Source of the DNA: an uncultured Pseudomonadota bacterium
GTDB taxonomy: Bacteria > Myxococcota_A > UBA796 > CAJQPC01
DNA length: 57,126 nt
Assembly (NCBI GenBank): GCA_913060515.1
Contig: CAJXRZ010000037.1
Coordinates: forward strand, 1-57,126
Direction: 5' to 3'
Numbering within the stretch: the stretch's first letter is position 1; the number at the start of each line of letters is the position of its first letter. Both the position numbers and the translations under genes were made by a program. This document shows positions 32,606 through 39,495 of the stretch, piece by piece. The notes beneath the pieces were generated by a model that was not told the DNA's origin, made no database searches, and saw nothing but the letters and a program-made list of their open reading frames with translations.

Positions 32606-33331
32606 GTGGGCCTGCTGGACTGGTTTAAAGGTGGATCTAGCGAGAGCAAGATCAAGAAGTACGGCAAGAAGCTTCGGAACAAGGACACCCCGGTCGAGGA
32701 GCGCGAGTCCATCGCGCATGACTTGGCTGAGGATGGCTCCGAGGAAGCTGTGCTTGCACTGCTCGGTCGCTTTGAGATGACCTACGAGCACTCCATGAAG
32801 GACGCCTCGGAGAAGGCCCGTGTGACCAACTTGGTCCTCGGGCTGGGCGAAGACGCGATCAAGCCTCTGGAGATCTTCCTCCGGGCCAGCAACGCTTTCT
32901 CAAGGCCTCTGAGCATCTACGAGCGCCTGACCACCCCAGAGCAGGCACAAGCGCTGGTCTTGGAGCTGGTCGAAGCCGAGTTCAAGAAGAGCGGCCTGAA
33001 GCCCAAGAAGAAGCGTGACCTGCTGGTCAAGCTCGCAGACTTCAAGGGTCCCAAGGTCGTCGAGAGCGCTCTGCGCTTCGTGGACGACTTTGACGAGGGA
33101 TGCCGGGCCTCGTCTGTGGAGGTCCTCATCGCTCAGCAAGAGACGGAGGAGATCCGCGAGACCCTACTCAAGCGTCTGAGCAGCGGAGAAGAGGAGTCCT
33201 CCCGCATCTGCTTCCGCATCGCAGAGATCGCCGCTGCGCGCAGCTGGCCTTTGGGAGAGCACGCGGCCGCCATCGCCACCAAGCCCCCGATGAACTTCGC
33301 CGTCAACGGTGACCGACTCGTTGCAGGCTGA
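32606..33331 (+). CDS. HEAT-repeat-like cytoplasmic protein
   Basis: The 241-residue protein is almost entirely helical. Paired helices such as EERESIAHDLAEDGSEEAVLALLGRF, ARVTNLVLGLGEDAIKPLEIFL (with the GEDAIKPL turn) and KKRDLLVKLADFKGPKVVESAL are typical of HEAT-like repeats, which act as protein-binding scaffolds. It opens with MGLLDWFKGG, an amphipathic start common in bacterial HEAT proteins. The start is GTG 32606, with AGGAG five bases upstream; a longer frame to 32552 overlaps the preceding gene. No enzymatic motif is present. It precedes a radical SAM gene by 47 bases and may share its transcript. Confidence 0.75.
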   Translation: MGLLDWFKGGSSESKIKKYGKKLRNKDTPVEERESIAHDLAEDGSEEAVLALLGRFEMTYEHSMKDASEKARVTNLVLGLGEDAIKPLEIFLRASNAFSRPLSIYERLTTPEQAQALVLELVEAEFKKSGLKPKKKRDLLVKLADFKGPKVVESALRFVDDFDEGCRASSVEVLIAQQETEEIRETLLKRLSSGEEESSRICFRIAEIAAARSWPLGEHAAAIATKPPMNFAVNGDRLVAG

Positions 33332-33378
33332 GTTCGAGAGCCTTTGCTCCTGGGCAACCCAGGGGTACCCTGAGCGCA

Positions 33379-34788
33379 ATGAACGTTGTACTGGCCCGTC
33401 CCCCGCGTCGTGATGCCCGCGATGCTGGGCTACCCGTCCCTCCATTGGGTTTGGCCTACCTGGCGGGCGTGAGCGCACGCGCGGGTCGCCCCGTGACGGT
33501 CTTGGACGCCTACGCCTTGGGTTGGTCGTGGGCCCGCTTTGAGCAAGAGCTGGCCCGGCTGCGACCCGATGTGCTCGGTCTGGGCACCATGACGCCTGTG
33601 GCAGATGTCGCCTACCGGGCGGCAAAGCTAGGCCGGAAGTACGCAACTCACGTCATCCTTGGCGGCCCCCATCCCACCGCAGTCGGCGCAAAGGTCTTCG
33701 AAGACTGCCCAGAGATCGACCACTTGGCTGTGGGCGAGGCGGAAGAGACGTGGTTGCCCTACCTTGACTGGGCTGCCCAAGGCGCCCTAGGTCAGCCCCC
33801 CGCAGGCATCCACGCACGGGGCGAGCCCTATCTGGAGCACACGCCGAGCCAGGACATCGAGAGCATCCCTTGGCCCGCACGGCAGCTCCTGCCCCAAGAA
33901 TCCTACCGCTACCTCATGGCCACCCGGCCCGGCTTTGCGACCATGGTCACCAGCCGGGGCTGCCCCTTCTCCTGCTCTTTCTGCGACAAGAGCGTCAGCG
34001 GCTCCAAGTGGCGGGCTCGTGGCGCGCTCTCCGTTGTCGACGAGCTCCAAGCGCTGCAGGCATCGGGCGTTGGATTCGTCAACTTCTACGACGACAACTT
34101 CACTCTGCACCGCAAGCGCGTCGTGGAGATCTGCGAGGAGATCCTCCGCAGAGGCCTGGACATCGAGTGGAAGTGCGAGGGCCGCGTTGACGGCGTGGAC
34201 GAGGCGCTCTTGGTCTTGATGCGTCGGGCGGGCTGTCGAGTCGTGGCCTTTGGGGTGGAGTCCGGGAACCCCGAGACGCTGGCCTTGCTGCGAAAGGACG
34301 TGAAGGTGGAGCAGGTCGAGAAGGCCTTTGCTGCCTGCCGCGCCGCCGGCATCCGAAGCTTGGCCTACATCATCCTGGGGGCCCCCGGAGAGAGCTCCAC
34401 ACAGGTCAGCCACACCCTGCGCTTCGTGCAGGACATCGGCGCTGACTACGTGCAGTTCAGCTCCTTGGTCGCCCTGCCCGGCACACCGCTCTTCGCCGAG
34501 TACGGACACCGAGCCCCAGCAGACGTTCAGAACCCGGTGGACGGTGACCAGAACCGCCACACCGTCACCGACCTGCCTCCAGACGAGCTCGCCAAGCTCA
34601 TGCGTCAAGCGTGGCGAGGGTTTTACCTACGTCCAAAGCCACTTCTTCGCTTGGGGGCCGATGCCTACCACAGCGGTGCGTGGCGAGAAGCGCTGCGGCT
34701 TGGGGGCGCAATGGCCCGGTGGTCCCTGCCTTGGGAGCGACCTGCGGGTTCGCCCTACCAGCCCTCACGCGCTGAGGGCGGCCTCTAG
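33379..34788 (+). CDS. B12-binding-type radical SAM protein
   Basis: The 469-residue enzyme has an N-terminal Rossmann-like cobalamin-binding region (about residues 1-130), including PPLGLAYLAGV and LGLGTMTPVADVAY. The histidine of the DxHxxG cobalamin motif is missing, as in many relatives. The radical SAM domain follows with SRGCPFSCSFCDK (Cys195, Cys199, Cys202 of the 4Fe-4S CxxxCxxC site), then NFYDDNFTLHRKR, FGVESGNPETL and ILGAPGES. Relatives include BchE-like and methyltransferase-type enzymes; the substrate is unknown. The C-terminal part may be helical. No natural-product cluster genes are obvious nearby. Confidence 0.9.
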   Translation: MNVVLARPPRRDARDAGLPVPPLGLAYLAGVSARAGRPVTVLDAYALGWSWARFEQELARLRPDVLGLGTMTPVADVAYRAAKLGRKYATHVILGGPHPTAVGAKVFEDCPEIDHLAVGEAEETWLPYLDWAAQGALGQPPAGIHARGEPYLEHTPSQDIESIPWPARQLLPQESYRYLMATRPGFATMVTSRGCPFSCSFCDKSVSGSKWRARGALSVVDELQALQASGVGFVNFYDDNFTLHRKRVVEICEEILRRGLDIEWKCEGRVDGVDEALLVLMRRAGCRVVAFGVESGNPETLALLRKDVKVEQVEKAFAACRAAGIRSLAYIILGAPGESSTQVSHTLRFVQDIGADYVQFSSLVALPGTPLFAEYGHRAPADVQNPVDGDQNRHTVTDLPPDELAKLMRQAWRGFYLRPKPLLRLGADAYHSGAWREALRLGGAMARWSLPWERPAGSPYQPSRAEGGL

Positions 34789-34878
34789 GCGGCGACGGTC
34801 TGCGTTCGTGGGAAGAAAGTGAACGCCGCCGGCTAGCACGGCGCAAAGATGCAAATCCAAGAAGATCCCCTGTTTCAG

Positions 34879-36528
34879 CTACCAAGTCAGCCGGGTCAGC
34901 CGCTCCCGAATCTCTGGCGACCAGCTCTCACTCGGACAGATCTCCAAGTAGGCCTCGTAGTGCATGACCGCTAGGCGCTTGTCTCGCAGGCGGTCCTGGT
35001 AGAGCTCACCGAGGAGGCGGTGTGCCGTGCAGTCCCGAGGGCACTTGGAGAGGGTGGTGTTGAGCTCGACGGCAGCCAGCTGGTAGCGGCCCTGCTCGCC
35101 GTAGAGCTTGCCCAAGTTGTTGTGGGCCGGGCAGTAGCTGGTGTCCTGGATCAACGCCTGTTTCCAGGCATCCTCAGCGGCATCCCACCCGCCGAGTTCG
35201 ACCTCCAGAAGTCCCAGGTTGTTCCAGGCCTGTGCGTACTGGGGATTCACCCGAATGGCGCTCTTGTAGGCCTTGCGGGCTCCTTGGGGATCCTTGGCCA
35301 GGCGCCGGGCATCTCCCAGGGCGTACCAAGCCTCAGCGGAGACCGGGTTCTTGTCGACGGCGTCCTGCCACAAGCTGACCTCGCTGGACCAGACCCTGTT
35401 GCGCAGGTGGGTGGCGCCCATCAGGACCACGCACAGGCCAAGGCTTGCCCAGCGGCCAACAGGCTTCTCCCAAGACGAAACAGCCCAAGCCAAAGCCAGC
35501 GCAGGTCCCAGGAGCGCCAGATAGCTTCGGTGCTCCGCGAAGGTCTCCTTGAGCGCCACGACGCTGGAGCTCGGCGCCAAGCAGAGGGCCCACCAGAGCA
35601 GGACAAAGAGCAGGACGGGGCGCTTTTTCACCTGGGTCAGAGCTGCGATTCCCAGGGCCAACCAGGACAAGGCCGCGCCAATCGCCACCCCATCCCAACC
35701 GCGCTCCGGCAGGCCATGGAAGAGGCTCTGGCCGATGGGGAGGAGCGTGAGCTTTGCGTAGAGCCACCAGGCGACGCCTTGGGTTGGGATCTGCACCGAG
35801 AGGGGGCGCAAGGGCTCCGCCAACGAGGTCATGCTGCCGTAGACCCAGATCCGGGCGCCAAAGAAGAGCGCCAGTCCGGCCAATCCAGGCCAGTAGCTCA
35901 GCCACTTCACCTGCTTGCCCTGCCCCTCTCGCGCCAGCAGCCACTCCGTCGCGAGCATCAAGGCCGGGAGCACGACCGCGCTCTCCTTGCACAACACCCC
36001 CAGGGCAGCGCAGGCCCACGCCAAGGCGGCCAAGGCGCGCTCCCCTTGGGCCAGCCACCGGCTCCAGGCCCAGAGGCCCAGCAGCACAAAGCCCCCTGCA
36101 AGGAGCTCGGAGCGTCCAGCGATGTAGGTCACAGACTCGGTGGCCAGAGGGTGCAGAGCCCAGAGGGCCGCGGCCAGTCCCCCGACCCAGAGGGGGCGCG
36201 CGTGTCCACCCAGCTTGGCCAGCGCCCGGCCGGCGATCAGGGCCAGGCCAGCGTTGAGCACCTGGAGAACCACATTGACCAGGTGGAAACCCAGGACTTG
36301 CTCGCCGTGAACCGCGTGGTTCAAGGCGTAGCTGCCGATGGTGATCGGCCGGGAGAGGTTGTAGCCCAGGATGAGCTGCCATTGACTCAGATCCTGGATG
36401 GTGCGGTTGCCCACAACCTCCAAGCGGTCGTCGTAGACAAATGGGACCAGCAGGCTGTTGGCCCAGGCCAGCACCACAGCCAAGGCCAGCAGCCCAAAGG
36501 CCCCCCAGAGCCGGCGTTCATGGGACAC
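34879..36528 (-). CDS. TMTC-like membrane glycosyltransferase with C-terminal TPR repeats
   Basis: The 549-residue protein has ten or so N-terminal membrane helices (residues 8-370), then about four TPR repeats. The N-terminal loop FVYDDRLEVVGN carries the adjacent Asp residues of GT-C enzymes. The TPRs read, for example, AEAWYALGDARRLAKDPQGA, AQAWNNLGLLEVELGGWDAA and CPAHNNLGKLYGEQGRYQLA. This layout is that of eukaryotic TMTC O-mannosyltransferases and their bacterial relatives. Transfer of a lipid-linked sugar to exported protein is plausible. The start GTG 36528 follows the upstream GT4 gene's TGA with no gap. The convergent spacer 34789-34878 holds a weak GCGTTC/GAACGC hairpin only. Confidence 0.85.
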   Translation of the reverse strand: MSHERRLWGAFGLLALAVVLAWANSLLVPFVYDDRLEVVGNRTIQDLSQWQLILGYNLSRPITIGSYALNHAVHGEQVLGFHLVNVVLQVLNAGLALIAGRALAKLGGHARPLWVGGLAAALWALHPLATESVTYIAGRSELLAGGFVLLGLWAWSRWLAQGERALAALAWACAALGVLCKESAVVLPALMLATEWLLAREGQGKQVKWLSYWPGLAGLALFFGARIWVYGSMTSLAEPLRPLSVQIPTQGVAWWLYAKLTLLPIGQSLFHGLPERGWDGVAIGAALSWLALGIAALTQVKKRPVLLFVLLWWALCLAPSSSVVALKETFAEHRSYLALLGPALALAWAVSSWEKPVGRWASLGLCVVLMGATHLRNRVWSSEVSLWQDAVDKNPVSAEAWYALGDARRLAKDPQGARKAYKSAIRVNPQYAQAWNNLGLLEVELGGWDAAEDAWKQALIQDTSYCPAHNNLGKLYGEQGRYQLAAVELNTTLSKCPRDCTAHRLLGELYQDRLRDKRLAVMHYEAYLEICPSESWSPEIRERLTRLTW

Positions 36529-37674
36529 TCAGCGCGACTCCAACACGCGGCGATACAGGGCTGCGTGCTTGGCGGCGACCCGGTCAAAGTCCAGCTCGGC
36601 CTCGATGTAGCGGCGCCCTCTGGCGACCATGGCTTGGGCCGCCTGGCTGTCTCCGAGCAGGGTCTGAATTCGGGCCCGGAGACCGGGGACATCCCCGTGG
36701 TTGACCAAGAGGCCTGCGCCCGCCTTGCGCACCAGCTCCCCGCATCCACAGTCGCCGCCCACGACAACGGGCGTGCCGCACATCAAGCCTTCAAAGGGCA
36801 CCAGGCCGAAGACCTCGGCGGTGCTCGGGTAGACCAGCACGTCGGCGTCTTGGAGCAGCGCCAGACGCTCATCGCCTCGGAGCAGACCGGTGAAGACCAC
36901 CGATGCGCCCGCGTGGGAGCGGGCCAACTCCATGCCGCCCATGTCGTTGCCCCCGACGACCAAGGTGGCGCCCGGGATCCCCTGACCTGCGAAGGCCTGC
37001 ACCAAGTGCTCCACCCCCTTTCGGGGAGAGAGCTGGCCCAGGTAGGCCACGATGGGGCCCGAGATTCCCCACTTCTCTCGAAAGGCACCCTTGGGAGGCA
37101 GCTCCGAGAACTCATCCAGCATCAGCCCATTGGGAATGGTCTCGATGCGATCCAGAGGCACCCCGTTCTGAACGAACTGCCCGGCCTCGGCTGCGGAGAC
37201 GGCGATCAGAGTGTGGGCGCCACCGGGAATGCGACCGCTGACGAGCAGATCCCAGAGCGCCTTGATCGCCACCTTTCTCTCCAAACGGGGCAAGGTGCCG
37301 TTTGGGGTCATCACGTAGGGAATGCCCCTGGACTTGGCCCAGGAGACCGCGGCGTTGTTGAGCAGGTGTCGATGGCCGTGCAGGTGCACCAAGTCGATGT
37401 CCCCGGCCTGATCCAAAGGCGCGCTGCGCGGCAGGAAGAGCTGGTGGGCGTAGGCCAAGCGATTGGACACATTGGGCGTGGTCAGGACCTGGATTCCGTC
37501 CAGGGTGCGCTTGGCGGGCACCTCGGCGCGCTGGGCATCGCAGGCATCGGTTGTCCACACCGTGCAGCCCACCCCCTGGCGGACCAAGGAGCGCGCTAGG
37601 CCATGCACGATGCGGGGAATGCCGCCGTAGGCCCAGGTTGGCGGGAAGGTGGGGGTCACATGCAGGACCTGCAC
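36529..37674 (-). CDS. GT4-family glycosyltransferase (GT-B fold)
   Basis: The 381-residue cytoplasmic enzyme starts MQVLHVTPTFPPTWAYGGIP, with the Gly-rich donor/acceptor loop of GT4 enzymes. It continues with HLHGHRHLLNN and TPNGTLPRLERK, PIVAYLGQLSPRKGVEHL, and the E-x7-E motif EVFGLVPFE of retaining GT-B transferases. It should use a nucleotide-sugar donor. GTG 37674 is chosen over the longer frame because GGAG lies six bases upstream and the fold begins here. It is the first gene of a two-gene operon with a TMTC-like protein. The divergent spacer 37675-37821 shows no clear promoter. Confidence 0.93.
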   Translation of the reverse strand: MQVLHVTPTFPPTWAYGGIPRIVHGLARSLVRQGVGCTVWTTDACDAQRAEVPAKRTLDGIQVLTTPNVSNRLAYAHQLFLPRSAPLDQAGDIDLVHLHGHRHLLNNAAVSWAKSRGIPYVMTPNGTLPRLERKVAIKALWDLLVSGRIPGGAHTLIAVSAAEAGQFVQNGVPLDRIETIPNGLMLDEFSELPPKGAFREKWGISGPIVAYLGQLSPRKGVEHLVQAFAGQGIPGATLVVGGNDMGGMELARSHAGASVVFTGLLRGDERLALLQDADVLVYPSTAEVFGLVPFEGLMCGTPVVVGGDCGCGELVRKAGAGLLVNHGDVPGLRARIQTLLGDSQAAQAMVARGRRYIEAELDFDRVAAKHAALYRRVLESR

Positions 37675-37821
37675 GCCGCTCTCCAGGGTGAGCACGATGG
37701 TCGAGTACCCTTCTAGCACACCCCCACCCTGAGTTGTCCCTGACGAGCCCCTGACTCCGGTGACATTGACGCCACACAGGGGGCCCGGTAGAGTCCCGCC
37801 ACGAATTGCTCCGGAGCACCC

Positions 37822-38193
37822 GTGCGCGCCCTAAAGATCGCTGTCTCTTTTGCTGCTGTGACCACCATGCTGGCCCTTTCGGCCTGTGGACCGAACTGTC
37901 AGAGCACCTGCAACCGCCTGTACAGCAGCAGCACCAACTCCGCTGGCGAAGAGGATTGCTCCATCTCGCGCCCCGGCCGCAGCGACACGGACTTGATCGA
38001 CACCTGCATGACCGAGTGCGAGGCTGCCTTGGCCACCCCCGGTGAAATCGGCGCCTACGACCCCTTCGTTCAGCAGGGACAGAACACCAGCATTGAACTG
38101 GAGAATGAGCGCCAAGCTGTGCTCTGGATGGAGTGCATCGAGGAGCAGAGCTGCTCCCGCCTCTCCGAGGGTTACTGCGCGCCAGTCAAGTAG
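37822..38193 (+). CDS. Small nine-cysteine lipoprotein
   Basis: The 123-residue protein has a signal peptide ending in lipobox LSAC. Including the lipidated Cys it has nine cysteines spaced C-x3-C-x3-C ... C ... C-x3-C ... C-x5-C-x7-C. The next gene has the same order and the same spacings, although the rest of the sequence has diverged; both share the ending C-I-x4-C-x3-(L/I)-(S/A)-E-G-x-C. The eight non-lipidated cysteines could form four disulphides. GTG 37822 is preceded by GGAG at six bases. No known family is recognised. Its downstream neighbour is 16 bases away. Confidence 0.8.
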   Translation: MRALKIAVSFAAVTTMLALSACGPNCQSTCNRLYSSSTNSAGEEDCSISRPGRSDTDLIDTCMTECEAALATPGEIGAYDPFVQQGQNTSIELENERQAVLWMECIEEQSCSRLSEGYCAPVK

Positions 38194-38209
38194 ACGTTAG
38201 CCAGCGCCC

Positions 38210-38485
38210 ATGATGGCCATTCTCCTCCTTGCCCTGACCGCCTGCGATGCAACTTGCCGCCAGGCCTGTCAGAAGATGGTCGACTGCACCGAAGTCGACA
38301 CCACCGGCAATGTCGAGGCTGAGTGCCGAGAGGCGTGCCTGACCCAGGAGCTGCTCTACGAAGAGCAGTGGGAGGACGAGGCGCTGACCGAGTCCTTCTA
38401 CGCGCAGCGCAACTGCATCCGCGACAACACCTGCGAGGACATCGCAGAGGGCGTTTGCTACGACGAAGAGCTCTGGGCCTGGTGA
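38210..38485 (+). CDS. Small nine-cysteine lipoprotein, paralogue
   Basis: The 91-residue protein opens MMAILLLALTAC (lipobox LTAC), a signal of only about 11 residues without a positive charge. Its nine cysteines repeat the scaffold of the upstream gene: C-x3-C-x3-C, a lone C, C-x3-C, then C-x5-C-x7-C, with the shared ending around NCIRDNTCEDIAEGVC. It is shorter by deletion of the middle loop. The TGA overlaps the asparaginase start as GTGA, so translation is coupled. The role is unknown; a secreted disulphide-rich surface protein is likely. Confidence 0.78.
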   Translation: MMAILLLALTACDATCRQACQKMVDCTEVDTTGNVEAECREACLTQELLYEEQWEDEALTESFYAQRNCIRDNTCEDIAEGVCYDEELWAW

Positions 38486-39480
38486 GCCGAGCTTCAGAGA
38501 GACGGCGCCTACTCTTTGTACACACCGGCGGCACCTTGGGCATGGAGGGCGATCCGGGCCCCTTGGCACCAAGCGCCTACGCCAACGACGTGCTGCCCTT
38601 TGTGCGCGGCCTGGAAGAGTTGGTAGACATCAACTCGGTGTTCGTCTGCAACATCGACAGCTCGGACATGCAGCCCAGCCACTGGGAGACCATGGCGGCC
38701 AAGATCGCCGAGGCCCTGGATGACTACGATGGGTTCGTGGTGCTGCACGGCACCGACACGATGGCCTACTCCGCCTCTGCCCTGAGCTTGCTGCTTCACA
38801 ACCTGCCCAAGCCCGTGGTGTTCACCGGCAGCCAACGTCCCATCGCCCAGCTGCGCTCCGATGCCCGGCAGAACCTGGTACACGCCGCCATCTGCGCGAC
38901 TCTGGACATCCCCGAGGTCGGTCTGTACTTCGGCCAAGAGCTGCTGCGGGGCAACCGGGCCACGAAGACCAGCATGTCTTCCTACAACGCCTATTCCTCG
39001 CCACACGTGCCGCCCCTGGTGCGCATGGGCGTGGACATCGAGCGCCCCATGGCACCGCGCCAGCCCATCGGCCCCTTTGAGCTGCGTCATGGCTTTGACC
39101 GCCGGGTCACCGTGCTCACCCTCTACCCAGGCGCCGACGCCAGCCAGCTGGACCAGACCGTCGCCGCTGGGGCACGGGCCGTGATCCTCCGGGCCTTCGG
39201 CGCAGGCAACGTGCCCTTGGCCGGCTGGCCGGACAGCATCCGCCGGGCCACCCTGGCGGGCGTGCACGTCATCATCACCAGTCAGTGTCTGGACGGGGCC
39301 GCGGAGATCGGCCGCTACGCCGGAAGTGCGGCCGCTGGGGACGCCGGGGCCTTGAGCGCCTGGGACATGACCCTGGAGGCCACACTGACCCGAGCCATGT
39401 TCCTGCTTCGGGAGCCCGGGGAGTTCAGAGAGCTCTGGAGCATCGACCAAGCCGGCGAAGTGACCCTGCCAGCGTCCTGA
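38482..39480 (+). CDS. ansA: Type I L-asparaginase
   Basis: The 332-residue enzyme has both asparaginase active-site motifs: VHTGGTLGM near residue 15, with the first catalytic Thr, and VVLHGTDTMAYSA, with the second Thr/Asp pair. It also has FTGSQRPIAQLRSDARQNLV and the C-terminal region VHVIITSQCLDG typical of type I (cytoplasmic, E. coli AnsA-like) enzymes. It hydrolyses L-asparagine to aspartate and ammonia and, lacking a signal peptide, acts in the cytoplasm. The GTG 38482 start overlaps the stop of a nine-Cys lipoprotein (GTGA); upstream in-frame codons belong to that gene. Confidence 0.93.
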   Translation: MSRASERRRLLFVHTGGTLGMEGDPGPLAPSAYANDVLPFVRGLEELVDINSVFVCNIDSSDMQPSHWETMAAKIAEALDDYDGFVVLHGTDTMAYSASALSLLLHNLPKPVVFTGSQRPIAQLRSDARQNLVHAAICATLDIPEVGLYFGQELLRGNRATKTSMSSYNAYSSPHVPPLVRMGVDIERPMAPRQPIGPFELRHGFDRRVTVLTLYPGADASQLDQTVAAGARAVILRAFGAGNVPLAGWPDSIRRATLAGVHVIITSQCLDGAAEIGRYAGSAAAGDAGALSAWDMTLEATLTRAMFLLREPGEFRELWSIDQAGEVTLPAS

Positions 39481-39495
39481 GCCAAGTCACCCAGC

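Noticed and set aside
34789-34878. Hairpin GCGTTC/GAACGC between convergent genes as a bidirectional terminator
   Set aside because: The loop is 13 bases, the stem is short and there is no T tract on either side.
35020-37599. 859-codon plus-strand frame over the TMTC-like and GT4 genes
   Set aside because: It spans two convincing minus-strand genes and has the low-complexity look of an antisense frame.
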